A DNA stretch of 14,880 bases from assembly GCA_026770585.1 (NCBI GenBank), contig MU647973.1, positions 1-14,880 on the forward strand, written 5' to 3'. Each line of letters starts with the position of its first letter. Positions within the stretch are counted from its first letter, which is position 1. Position numbers and translations under genes: made by a program. Origin of the DNA: Baffinella frigidus (lineage: Eukaryota > Cryptophyceae > Cryptomonadales > Baffinellaceae). The notes under the pieces are model-generated. The model saw only the letters and a program-made list of their open reading frames with translations. It was not told the DNA's origin and searched no databases. Of this stretch, positions 1 to 6,766 are shown piece by piece.

Positions 1-66
1 TAGGGTTTAGGGTTTAGGGTTTAGGGTTTAGGGTTCAGGGTTTAGGGTTTAGGGTTTAGGGGTTTT
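1..66 (+). repeat. TTTAGGG telomere-type repeat block
   Basis: Eight or more TTTAGGG heptamers, with one TTCAGGG variant near position 35 and degeneration after 59. The G-rich strand points rightward. A native left chromosome end would show CCCTAAA on this strand, so this is an interstitial block or an inverted end, not a left cap. Confidence 0.95.
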
Positions 67-110
67 AGCGTTCGAGGTGGTCCTGGGAGAGGATGTAAAA
101 TCTAGTGGGG

Positions 111-153
111 TTTAGGGTATGAGGTTTAGGGTTTAGGGTTTAGGGTTTAGGTT
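111..153 (+). repeat. Second TTTAGGG block
   Basis: Five to six TTTAGGG units, one degenerate (GGTATGA), separated from the first block by about 45 bp of non-repeat sequence. Same orientation as the first block. Confidence 0.9.
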
Positions 154-210
154 CCGGGGTCAGAGCCCGATCCAGAATCGGCGGAAAGAGACACGGGGAC
201 GCTGGGCTTC

Positions 211-371
211 CCACACAGCGGACTTCGAAGGGGGTTTGAATCACCTCTAGGCGATGAGACCTAGGACCCTACGGTAGGCAACCCGTAGAGGCATAGGGGG
301 TTTCCTACGGATAAGGTCACGGAAACTCGCCCCAAAATGGGCCGAAAACCCCTTCGTAGCCCGCTGTGTGG
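211..371. mobile_element. Family B inverted-repeat element, copy 1
   Basis: It is bounded by CCACACAGCGG and its exact reverse complement CCGCTGTGTGG (11 bp). The inner arms GAAGGGG / CCCCTTC extend the pairing imperfectly. The middle holds CCTAGGACC and the palindrome CCTACGGTAGG at 268-278. A second copy with the same ends lies at 4413-4590. No ORF, so this is a non-autonomous MITE-like element. The target duplication is unclear and the superfamily is not assigned. Confidence 0.8.
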
Positions 372-377
372 ATATGG

Positions 378-526
378 AAACGACCCGAAATTAGGGTAGT
401 TTAGCCTACGGAGCTCCCATGACCAGGCCTACCGTAGGTAGTAGGTCTACTAGGACCAGGTCGTAGGAGCTCCTCGGCCTACGGTAGGCGACCCGTAGGC
501 TAAACTACCCTAATTTCGGGTCGTTT
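378..526. mobile_element. Family A inverted-repeat element, copy 1
   Basis: Perfect 34-bp terminal inverted repeats (378-411 and 493-526), starting AAACGACCCGAAATTAGGG. The centre holds CCTACCGTAGG (428-438) and CCTACGGTAGG (478-488). A second copy with 35-bp arms is at 13391-13541. It is non-coding and starts 6 bp after the family B element ends. The perfect arms suggest a fairly recent insertion or continuing sequence exchange. Confidence 0.88.
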
Positions 527-538
527 AACAACTCACCT

Positions 539-673
539 CCACCAGCCACGGGAAGTGAACCAAATCGAGCGATCGCAAAAGTTGATTTCCCCTGGGTGAT
601 AAACCGTCGGGGTTTATCCCTGGTTGAAATTGCCCAAAGTTCTGCATATCGCGATTTGGTTCACTGCTGGTGG
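539..673. mobile_element. Family C inverted-repeat element
   Basis: The left arm begins CCACCAGCCACGGG and continues AGTGAACCAAATCG. The right arm is the reverse complement of CCACCAGC followed directly by AGTGAACCAAATCG, so the left arm carries a roughly 7-bp extra segment. The interior has a short palindrome (GATAAACC ... GGTTTATC-type, 599-620). It is non-coding, MITE-like, and sits 12 bp after the family A element. Confidence 0.7.
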
Positions 674-831
674 CTAGTGGCTTGGAGCCCCGCGACTGCG
701 GACAGATCCCCTGCCCACCCTGGAGGGGACTTGCGGCCAATCCCGAATAACCCTTTATCGCAAAAGTTGACATGATTTATACCACTAAAATACATATTAG
801 ACCTTTTTGTACCAGATCCATTCATCACGGG

Positions 832-850
832 CACGCCACAATGTGGCGTG
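832..850. repeat. Short perfect hairpin
   Basis: CACGCCACA, one base, then TGTGGCGTG: 9-bp arms around a 1-base centre. CACGCCACA also occurs near 4240 and 4410. The surrounding 674-869 has no gene that I can see. Confidence 0.6.
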
Positions 851-1033
851 TTCTCCAAGGGGAGTTGACTTAAGAATGCTCAAAATACCATAATGTTCCA
901 TCCAGGGTGGCTCTAGAGGGGGCGATCAGGCGAAGGCCAGAGACCAATCTGGGATCAGTCAACCGTCGCGGGACTCTCGGCCTTTGCCCAGAGGGACCCA
1001 GCTGGCTTGGCAGAGGGGTCTCGGCTGCTCTAC

Positions 1034-1202
1034 CTGCGTCGCTGGGGCGCGGGGTTCCGACGGAAACCCGGGAAATCTCGGCGCTGAAGGCCGGGTCCGG
1101 TTGCCCTGCTCCATTGGCGTCGTGCGACGAAGATGGCGGGACGAGGACGCGGAGGGCGAGGGCGAGGGGGAAGAGCGCGAGCAGAGCTGCGCGGCGGAGC
1201 AT
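1034..1202 (-). CDS. Candidate first exon of a secreted protein (uncertain)
   Basis: The ATG at 1202 opens a frame of 110 codons (to 870). Its first 56 codons end at a good donor, GACGCAG|GTAGAG, at 1034/1033. Residues 2-4 are LRR, followed by a hydrophobic run (LLALFPLALALRVLV, about residues 7-21) and then a Ser/Asp/Gly-rich stretch. This is the pattern of a signal peptide or of a transmembrane start. Third positions are mostly G or C. The start context is poor (C at -3). The same DNA reads on the plus strand as an Arg/Gly-rich ORF (1133-1276), so part of the hydrophobic run may only reflect the GA-rich repeat on the other strand. No downstream exon was identified and no family recognised. 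Confidence 0.28.
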
Positions 1203-1276
1203 GCGGGTTGCGTTCGCCTTGCTGGTCCTTTAGGCCCTTTAGGTTCTTGAAACTCCCACCGATCCTCCCACCATAG
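1133..1276 (+). CDS. Candidate RGG-type N-terminal exon or small ORF (uncertain)
   Basis: A 47-codon ORF starting in a strong context (GACGAAGATGGCG). Residues 2-16 are made of Gly and Arg (AGRGRGGRGRGGRAR), like the RGG tails of RNA-binding proteins. After about residue 25 the sequence loses character, so a real gene would need splicing, and I see no convincing donor. It lies antisense to the candidate signal-peptide exon at 1034-1202. At most one of the two is likely to be real. The function is only suggested by composition. Confidence 0.25.
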   Translation: MAGRGRGGRGRGGRARAELRGGACGLRSPCWSFRPFRFLKLPPILPP

Positions 1277-1952
1277 ACGGACACTCTCCAAAAGAAAGAA
1301 AGATCTTGAATGTCTCGAAATGCACGGGAGTGCGGGGCGTCACGCCAGCGCCAGACGTCTTCCCTCCTCCGATCAAGCCGCGCCTTTGCAGCCCCGTGCT
1401 CCCCTTCCTCCGATGAGAAGCCTTCCCTGAACCTCTCCAGAGAAACAAGGGCTCCAAGGGCCAGATTTTTTGACCAGTTCCGTCGTCCCTCGAAGGCGAC
1501 TGGCCCGGACTGGGTAACCGACAGAGGTCCTGTTACCGTTGGAAACGGAGCCGATTCCCTGCTACCGACGGTAACATGGCGGTCGTCTGTGGCCTAGTCT
1601 GCACGGTAACCTGGAGAGGCCCTGTTACCGTTCCCAGCAACGATCCTCTGTTAACGTTCCCAAAAAAAAACTACGCCCAGCTTGCTTGGACTGCCATTCT
1701 GGTCAAATTCAACTTTAGACGAACCAAATTCACTTTAGACGATTCCCCATCAGCAGCCCTTGGAGCCGTTTGCGCTGTCATCCCGTCGCGCGGGGAAGCT
1801 TCAGCAACCCCTTCCCAGGCCCACCCAGACGTTCCTGGTGATCCTCCGTGGGAGGAGAGAGGCGGCTGCTGTCGACAGGCGGGATCGCGGGCAGGTGGAG
1901 GGGGTGTAGGAGGCGGGGGAGTCGTTGGGGGCCCGGGGGTCTCGAGTGAGGA
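1277..1952. other. Intergenic / 5' region of the 1953 gene
   Basis: No convincing gene. At 1513-1664 a short motif recurs: GGTAAC or GTTACC forms in both orientations, including CCTGTTACCGTT at 1529 and 1620 and CTGTTAACGTT near 1648. CTTTAGACGA occurs twice, near 1709 and 1733. 1880-1950 is G-rich. The region presumably carries the promoter of the following gene, but no TATA box or initiator can be assigned. Confidence 0.5.
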
Positions 1953-2318
1953 ATGGCGCGGGCGGGGAGGAAGACGCTCTTCGAGGATGACGTGCGCGCG
2001 ATGCTGGGGATGCCGAAGCCGGAGCACGCCAAGGGCCAGGAGAACGTCTCGCTCGAAAAGGCCTTCTCGCACTCGGCGAACAAGGAGAAGATGTCCTCGA
2101 TGAAGACCTCAAACCTCGAGGAGGACATGGACCTGCAGGGCGCCTTCGGCCCCCTGTCCTTCTGCGGCAACCGACGCTTCCTCATTGGGATCGGCGTCGT
2201 TGTACTCAGCGCGATGGCCCTTTATTTCGTCCTCGAGGAGATGAATCAAACGTCCCGGGCTGCAAAACACTTGGCGGGGCCTCAAGTCGAGCATCCGCGC
2301 AGGTCCACCCTCATCTGA
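1953..2318 (+). CDS. Small single-pass membrane protein, family not recognised
   Basis: A 121-residue intact ORF, the best gene in the window. The start is supported by an in-frame TGA two codons upstream (TGA GGA ATG). Third positions are strongly G/C through about codon 85, then weaken. The N-terminal part (1-70) is hydrophilic and charged, with MARAGRKTLFEDD at the front and an acidic NLEEDMD near 54-60. A pair of arginines (74-75) precedes one hydrophobic helix, FLIGIGVVVLSAMALYFVL (76-94). A polar, mostly basic tail of about 27 residues follows. By the positive-inside rule the N-terminus should be cytosolic or matrix-facing. There is no signal peptide or catalytic motif. The stop lies 1 base before an inverted-repeat element (2320-2468), so the element occupies the 3' UTR or replaced the original downstream sequence. 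I cannot name a function; small organelle membrane or tail-anchor-like proteins are candidates. Confidence 0.72.
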   Translation: MARAGRKTLFEDDVRAMLGMPKPEHAKGQENVSLEKAFSHSANKEKMSSMKTSNLEEDMDLQGAFGPLSFCGNRRFLIGIGVVVLSAMALYFVLEEMNQTSRAAKHLAGPQVEHPRRSTLI

Positions 2319-2319
2319 A

Positions 2320-2468
2320 AAGCTAACGCCAGCGAGGTACTTAGAGCCTACAGATTGCCTACGGTTTGAGCCCCCCTCCCTACGACTTTTGAAGACCTTT
2401 TTGTTTTAAACGCCGTAGGAGGAGGGGGGGTTCCTACCGTAGGCTAAGGGGTCCGCTGGCGTTAGCTT
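2320..2468. mobile_element. Inverted-repeat element abutting a stop codon
   Basis: Perfect 15-bp terminal inverted repeats, AAGCTAACGCCAGCG (2320-2334) and its reverse complement (2454-2468). The pairing continues inward imperfectly, through AGCCTAC / GTAGGCT. It contains CCTACCGTAGG (2433-2443), the palindrome also found in families A, B and D, and a C-run on one arm facing a G-run on the other. It is non-coding. No second copy in the window. Confidence 0.82.
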
Positions 2469-2500
2469 GTGGCATTAACCCCCTCCGCTAGCCCTTGGAG

Positions 2501-2608
2501 GTGGCTCAAATAGTGCTCTGGGGCATTTTGATTTACCTTGGATCGGGGTTGGATCCGACCCTGATGCAAGGTAAATTCGAAGACCTTCCAGGGCACTATT
2601 TGAGCCAC
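2501..2608. mobile_element. 108-bp near-complete palindromic element
   Basis: 21-bp termini starting GTGGCTCAAATAGTGCTC, with one mismatch against the right arm (2588-2608). Inner arms GATTTACCTTG / CAAGGTAAATT and a GGATCCGACC-type centre make almost the whole unit self-complementary. It is non-coding, foldback or MITE-like. A single copy here. Confidence 0.75.
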
Positions 2609-2826
2609 TTGTGATGGTTAGTGGCTCCGACTTGTTGATAGGTTGTTTTTCTGGCTCTACCTCACTCGGGTTGACGGACTATCATCAATTTGACATGCTT
2701 GGTTTGCGGTACACGCCCGTCAACTTTGGATCGGGAATCACCACATTGCCGCGCCCAAATAGACCGAGAGCAGAGCTAGTGATCGGCGCGGCATCAACAC
2801 TGGATCGGCGCTCGATCCGCGCAGGA

Positions 2827-2963
2827 CCCACCAGCCCTCAGAGTGGGAGCAAATCCTCCTTGCCGAGACCCCTGATTTGTACCACATGTCGCCGGATTCC
2901 GGCGACCTCCAGTACAAATCAAGGGGATTGAGAAAGGCGATTTGGACCACGAGGGCTGGTGAG
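2827..2963. mobile_element. Foldback element with CCACCAGCC-type ends
   Basis: The left end CCCACCAGCCCTC (2827-2839) pairs with the right end GAGGGCTGGTGAG (2951-2963). The arms run about 65 bp with imperfect pairing and meet at GCCGGATTCCGGC. The inner arms carry CTGATTTGTAC / GTACAAATCA. The sequence is diverged, so this is an old copy. Confidence 0.65.
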
Positions 2964-3429
2964 GTGCGGGTGCTCGGTGATATCCCGCGCGGTTGACTAA
3001 CCCGGGCAGGGTTTGTACCAGGGCCGGGACGCGACCAGGATAGATTAGTACCAGAGACGCCTGAAATCAGTCTACTGCTTCCCACCAACCACCCGAAGGG
3101 AACTAGATCGGGTTGGAGTTGAGGAATTCCTCCTCCCAGGACTCAAGGGTCGCCTTTAGTAAAGCAGCCTTTAGTCCTGATGAAGTTTACCTCAGGTGTC
3201 ATATCCCGATCTGGTAAACTTCGGGTGGTAGTCCGCAGAGGGCAGACCACCTGGCCCACACGAGAATGCGAGAGGGGCCTATTTTAAACCAATGTGCTTT
3301 TAAAAGTGGGCATTTGGGTAGTAACTTTCGTTGATTGGTCACGTAACTAGCCATATATTGGCCAGTCATGAGGTTGGAACACCTTATCCTGGCTGGGTCC
3401 GCAGGGGGCGTCGGCGAGGGTCTCGAATC
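2964..3429. other. No gene recognised; short repeats
   Basis: The region holds a 41-bp hairpin at 3182-3222, with perfect arms GAAGTTTACC / GGTAAACTTC, that overlaps the first copy of a dispersed direct repeat. Nothing else with coding character was seen. Confidence 0.5.
3192..3256 (+). repeat. Dispersed direct repeat, copy 1
   Basis: Contains CATATCCCGATCTGGTAAAC exactly as in a second copy at 3782-3848. The similarity extends through GCAG..GGGC and CTGGCC with a few changes and one small indel. The order is TCAGGTGTC here and GCAGGTGAC in copy 2. Confidence 0.75.
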
Positions 3430-3511
<82 letters not shown>

Positions 3512-3538
3512 AGACAGACAGAGAGACAGAGAGAGAGA
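3430..3538 (+). repeat. GA microsatellite
   Basis: About 109 bp of (GA)n interrupted by a few GAAA and, near the end, GACA units. It gives long Arg-Glu or Ser-Leu ORFs on the two strands that are artefacts of the repeat. Confidence 0.95.
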
Positions 3539-3609
3539 CCGCGGTCGGAGTCGGCTCTTCGGTGAAGGCCAGCACAAGGCTGCACCACCCCCCCTGGCTC
3601 CATTCCGCG

Positions 3610-3745
3610 GTCGTGTATGTCAACTTAACAAACCTCGCCTTCCCCCCTCCTCCGGGACAGGCTCCGAGTCTAGGTTGGTGAAGGCATGGGTGTGGCCAAA
3701 CGTGCATGTCGTGTATGTCAACTTAACAAACCTCGCCTTCCCCCC
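3610..3745 (+). repeat. 38-bp direct repeat pair
   Basis: The sequence beginning GTCGTGTATGTCAACTTAAC and running to the following C-run is present at 3610-3647 and again at 3708-3745, identical over 38 bp. The 60-bp spacer is unrelated. The C-run at the end of each copy could mark a splice-acceptor-like tract or a breakpoint. Confidence 0.85.
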
Positions 3746-3781
3746 ATCGGTAGGGGACGGGGGCGGGTGAGAATATTCACT

Positions 3782-3848
3782 GCAGGTGACATATCCCGAT
3801 CTGGTAAACTTCGTGGCTGGTTGTCGGCAGGGGGCGGATCAGCTGGCC
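3782..3848 (+). repeat. Dispersed direct repeat, copy 2
   Basis: Matches 3192-3256. It lies directly downstream of the second 38-bp repeat. Confidence 0.75.
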
Positions 3849-3931
3849 AGCTGATAAAGGACGTATCAGACTTATTAGCTCCCAACTGATATGAGACGGC
3901 GCAGGGGGCGGGGGTGGGGCTAGGATCCCCC

Positions 3932-3993
3932 CCTTCACCCAACACCCTACACCCTGAACCCTGAAACTTGAACCCTGAACCCCAAACCCTAAC
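3932..3993 (-). repeat. Degenerate CCCTRAA-type block between GGGGGCGGGG tracts
   Basis: CCCTACA, CCCTGAA and CCCAAA variants, flanked on both sides by GCAGGGGGCGGGGG (about 3900 and 3994). It is the only C-rich-oriented telomere-like block before 6414. Confidence 0.75.
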
Positions 3994-4057
3994 GCAGGGG
4001 GCGGGGGCGGGGGCGAGCGAAACGAGACGGGGCCGCGGGACAGTCTGTTTCCCGCGA

Positions 4058-4087
4058 CAACTGGAAAACGTTCCAGAAACAGGTCTC
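4058..4087 (+). repeat. Dispersed 30-bp repeat, copy 1 of 3
   Basis: CAACTGGAAAACGTTCCAG followed by AAACAGGTC. Related copies are at 4247-4274 (CAACCGGAAAACGTTCCCG) and 4651-4680 (GCTGGGGAAACGTTGCAGG). Each holds a GGAAACGTTCC-like palindrome and ends in AACAG(G/A)TC. The spacings of 189 and 404 bp are not tandem. Confidence 0.65.
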
Positions 4088-4308
4088 GCACTCCCACTAG
4101 CCCTCCCAAGTGGACCAAATCCCGATTTTAGCTTTGTCCGTGTCCGTCTGAAACGCGAGGTTGATGGATCAAAAGCCCGCTTGAAATCCAGACGGCCAGA
4201 TTCACGATTTCGTCCACTTCGGAGGTTTAGTGGTCGTGCCACGCCACAACCGGAAAACGTTCCCGAAACAGGTCCTAGCCCCACCTGATTAAAACTGGGT
4301 TCGTCATA

Positions 4309-4392
4309 CATGTGTTTTAGGTGCCCGTTTGTACTCGAGTTTCTGCGCTAAATGTGTTTTATGGCGAGCCCATTTTTACTCGGGCAGAGCTA
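4309..4392 (+). repeat. Two-unit tandem repeat, about 42 bp
   Basis: Unit 1 (4309-4349) and unit 2 (4350-4392) share ATGTGTTTTA, then a GCCCRTTT-like stretch, TACTCG and GCGCTA / GAGCTA. They have diverged to roughly 70% by eye. Confidence 0.6.
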
Positions 4393-4412
4393 GAGGTCGC
4401 ACGCGTGCCACG

Positions 4413-4590
4413 CCACACAGCGGACTACAGAAGAATTTCGTGAATAACCCATACGTGAATAATCTTTAGGGCCCTACGGTAGGCCATCCGTACGGACATA
4501 GGGATTTCCTATGGATATCCTCACCGATTCTTGGTGGCTGAGATCTTGGTGGCTCAGCCACCAAGAACCCCTTCGCAGCCCGCTGTGTGG
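4413..4590. mobile_element. Family B inverted-repeat element, copy 2
   Basis: Same 11-bp ends as 211-371 (CCACACAGCGG / CCGCTGTGTGG) and the same CCCCTTCG(T/C)AGCCCGCTG right arm. It contains CCTACGGTAGG at 4473-4483 and an extra inner hairpin near 4530-4566 (TTGGTGGCTGAG / CTCAGCCACCAA). Much of the middle has diverged from copy 1, while the ends are conserved. Confidence 0.8.
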
Positions 4591-4734
4591 CGGCAGCGCT
4601 AGGATGATTTTTCCAAGGGGATTTGTTCCGGAGGTTACTGGAAATCGAAAGCTGGGGAAACGTTGCAGGAACAGATCTCACTTATAGAGCTCTCCTCTAG
4701 GAAAAAAACTGGCGAGCGAGTGGGACGTGCAGAT

Positions 4735-4946
4735 GGACATCCTGGTACAAAAACGTCCTTCTACTACAGAAGTCCTGGTATAAAAAGGACGCGCTGGTAC
4801 AGAAGGTGCCGTGCAAATTGACACGCGATCTGAAACCTGGTGGCTTGTACGTGTGGGGTTAGGGTTAGCTTTTGACGCGTGTGACGCTTTACGCATCGCG
4901 TGTGCAGTAATAAAGGTCTCTCTGTCGTCTCCATAGCGGACATGGA
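4735..4946 (+). repeat. Duplicated segment with exon-like end, copy 1
   Basis: The order of motifs is GACATCCTGGTACAAAAACG, GTGCAAATTGACACGCGATC, TGTACGTG, GTGACGCTTT, then CGGACATGGAGACG. The same order occurs at 5138-5480. Here the acceptor-like sequence is CGTCTCCATAG, and after GGAGACG the sequence diverges into a homopyrimidine tract. Confidence 0.7.
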
Positions 4947-4953
4947 GACGAGC

Positions 4954-5081
4954 TCTCCTCCCCCCCGCCGCCCTCCCCTCAACCCCCCCCGCCGCCGCCC
5001 TCCCGTCCCCCCCTCCTCCCGTCCTCCCCTCCTCCCCTCCCCTCCACCACGCCCCCTCCCGCCCTCCCACCCGCGTCCCCC
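4954..5081 (+). repeat. Homopyrimidine tract
   Basis: About 128 bp almost entirely C and T, with CCG, CCT and C-run units. The purine-rich complement accounts for the long Gly/Arg/Glu-rich minus-strand frames across 4678-5516, which I regard as non-coding. Mirror-symmetric parts could adopt triplex structures. Confidence 0.85.
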
Positions 5082-5137
5082 GCGGACCAAGATGGCGAGG
5101 GTTGATCTGAATCTGACACCGGACGTGTAGACGGACG

Positions 5138-5510
5138 TCCTGGTGCAAAACGTGGACGTGCAGATGCACGTCCTGGTACAAAAACGAACTACCAGGACGT
5201 GCATACAAGTCCTGGTACAAAAAAGGACGTGCTGGTACAAAAATTGACGTACAAATGTTTTTACAGGCGGACATGGAGACAGGGCAGAGGAAAGAGATGG
5301 CGAGCGAGGGCCACGAGAGCTGAAACCCGACGTGCAAATCGTCACGCGATCTGAAACCCGCTGCAGGTGGCGTGTACGTGCGGGGTGTAGGGTGTGCCGT
5401 TCTTGTGACGCTTTTTCAAATGTGCAGGCGGACATGGAGACGGGGCAGCGGAAAGAGATGGCGAGCGAGGGCCGGCAGCACGTCCGGCAGGCCAGAAACG
5501 CCGGTGCGTC
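5138..5510 (+). repeat. Duplicated segment with exon-like ends, copies 2 and 3
   Basis: Two further versions of the 4735 segment. CTGGTRCAAAA occurs repeatedly at 5140-5250, partly in inverted form (TACCAGGACGTGCAT). Two acceptor-like sites are followed by the same coding-like sequence: TTTTTACAG|GCGGACATGGAG at 5266/5267 and AAATGTGCAG|GCGGACATGG at 5427/5428. Translated in one frame, the last copy reads ADMETGQRKEMASEG and stays open through RQHVRQARNAG up to the inserted element at 5510. The earlier copy reaches a stop after SEGHES. This looks like a duplicated internal or terminal exon of an unrecognised gene, but no complete gene can be drawn. Confidence 0.5.
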
Positions 5511-5680
5511 CACCAACCCTCACGGAAAGGCCAAAGCCTCGATTCTCAGACCTCGGATTTACCTTGCCAGCCAGGCGAATTCGCCTGGCTGTGTTGACTT
5601 AAGTCCCAATCTTGGTACAAAATCAACTTTGGGAAGCAGGTCGAAATCAATCGATTTGGTCCTTCCGTGAGGGTTGGTGG
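5510..5680. mobile_element. 171-bp inverted-repeat element with related empty site
   Basis: 18-bp arms CCACCAACCCTCACGGAA (5510-5527) and the exact reverse complement (5663-5680), with further imperfect pairing inside. The flanks AACGCCGGTGCGT and GTCCCAG join in a paralogous sequence at about 5790-5814 (AACGCCGGTGCGTCCCAG) that lacks the element. Comparing the two suggests a 2-3 bp target duplication (GT or GTC). It is non-coding. It interrupts the exon-like frame described at 5138-5510. Confidence 0.8.
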
Positions 5681-5772
5681 GTCCCAGGGCGAGTTCAGGG
5701 AAGCTAGCATGCGTTAGGACAGATCTTCCACTATGGTAGGCCGTGGTCCAGAGAAGGGTGAGGGCTAGGCAG

Positions 5773-5814
5773 CATAGCATGTCCGGCTGGCCAAAAACGC
5801 CGGTGCGTCCCAGA
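5773..5814 (+). repeat. Paralogous copy of the 5510 element's left flank
   Basis: GTCCGGCTGGCCAAAAACGC here matches GTCCGGCAGGCCAGAAACGC at 5492-5511. Both are followed by CGGTGCGTC. Further degenerate copies of the wider unit (GGGAAGCTAGC, CCTACGCAGCACGTCC) occur at 5698, 5905 and 6110, so 5690-6140 is a degraded subtelomeric repeat. Confidence 0.7.
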
Positions 5815-5830
5815 GTGGGTTCTTAGCGCA

Positions 5831-5880
5831 GAGTTTAGGGTTTAGCGTTGGTGGTGGAAGGTTGAGGGTTTAGGGGTTCC
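5831..5880 (+). repeat. Short degenerate TTTAGGG block
   Basis: TTTAGGG, TTTAGCG and GTTGAGGG variants, G-rich strand rightward. A similar short block is at 6076-6110. Confidence 0.75.
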
Positions 5881-6158
5881 ACGTGGCCGAGGGAAGGGTG
5901 GGGCCTACGCAGCACGTCCCTTTTGTTCCAAAAGGCTGTAGATCTCAAACCCGCGGTGGACGTAGTAGAGGCGGACCCTAACGGTTTTAAAACCGTAATC
6001 CCTGAACCTTGGCCTGCCCGACGCCGACGCAGGCGGAAAACGGCGGTGTGTGGCAGGGTCAGCGTGTGGCTTGGGGGTTAGGGTTCATGGTTTAGGGTTT
6101 AGGGTTTAGGGAAGCTAGCGAGCCCTAGGGCCTACCGTGGCCCAGGGCTTACGGGAAA

Positions 6159-6200
6159 CAGAGAGAGAGAGAGGGGGGAGAGAGAGAGGGGGGAGGGAAA
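6159..6200 (+). repeat. GA/GGGGAG-rich tract
   Basis: (GA)n interrupted by G-runs, 42 bp. Confidence 0.8.
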
Positions 6201-6238
6201 CGACTCTTGATTTGAGGGGAGCTGGCTCATTTTTGTGC

Positions 6239-6340
6239 AGGGGTTAGGGTTCAGGGTTCTGGGTTCTGGGTTGACGGGTTGGTGTTGAGGGTTGAGGGGT
6301 CAGGGGTCAGGGTTTAGGGTTGAGGGTTTAGGGTTTAGGG
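6239..6340 (+). repeat. Degenerate TTTAGGG block ending at an orientation switch
   Basis: GGGTTCAGGG, GGTTCTGGG, GGTTGAGGG and TTTAGGG variants, most canonical at the right end (6305-6340). It is followed by 73 bp of non-repeat sequence and then by C-rich repeats. Confidence 0.85.
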
Positions 6341-6413
6341 AGGGCGTCTCTTCGCGTTTCCCGAAAGTTGACACCGCGCGTCCCGTGTGATGACAGAACC
6401 CTCGGACCCGCCC

Positions 6414-6555
6414 CATACCCCAAACCCTAAACCCCAAACCCCAAACCCCAAACCCTAAACCCCAAACTCCAAACCCCAAACCCCAAAACCCAAACCCCAA
6501 ACCCCACACCCCAAACCCCAAACCCCACACCCCAAACCCTAAACCCTGAACCCCA
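6414..6555 (-). repeat. CCCCAAA / CCCTAAA block
   Basis: About twenty C-rich heptamer variants (CCCCAAA, CCCTAAA, CCCCACA). The minus-strand frame through it encodes a GLGFGVW-type periodic peptide that is only a repeat translation. Confidence 0.9.
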
Positions 6556-6637
6556 AACCAAATCAAAATAAATCCTAAACGAAACCAAATCAAACCCGAA
6601 ACGCAGGGATGGGCAAGGAGTTGGAGAAGCACACGTT

Positions 6638-6766
6638 CCACAGGTGCCTCCCTTAACCCTAAACCCTGAACCATGAACCCTAAAACCTAAACCCTAAACC
6701 CTAAACCCTAAAACCTAAAACCTGAAATCTCAACCACCTCTTACGAAACCACAGGTGCCTCCCTTA
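6638..6766 (-). repeat. CCCTAAA block flanked by an 18-bp direct repeat
   Basis: CCACAGGTGCCTCCCTTA occurs at 6638-6655 and again at 6749-6766. Between the copies lie CCCTAAA / CCCTGAA / CCTAAAA units (about 6655-6730) and a short tail. The pattern suits insertion of telomere-like sequence into a duplicated site, or unequal exchange. Confidence 0.75.

Noticed and set aside
1-153. Native chromosome end at the left of the window
   Set aside because: The repeat orientation (TTTAGGG on plus) is opposite to that of a left chromosome end.
3199-3707. Ser-Leu and Arg-Glu rich ORFs
   Set aside because: Produced by the GA microsatellite on both strands.
3718-4311. 197-codon minus ORF
   Set aside because: It crosses several short dispersed repeats and a telomere-like block; no motif, no third-position bias.
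4678-5516. Minus ORFs of 219 and 250 codons
   Set aside because: They run through the homopyrimidine tract and the triplicated segment. Composition is low-complexity Gly/Arg/Glu and the two frames overlap, with no consistent codon bias.
6300-6674. 124-codon minus ORF with GLGFGVW repeats
   Set aside because: It is a translation of the CCCCAAA/CCCTAAA heptamer array; the periodicity is that of the repeat.
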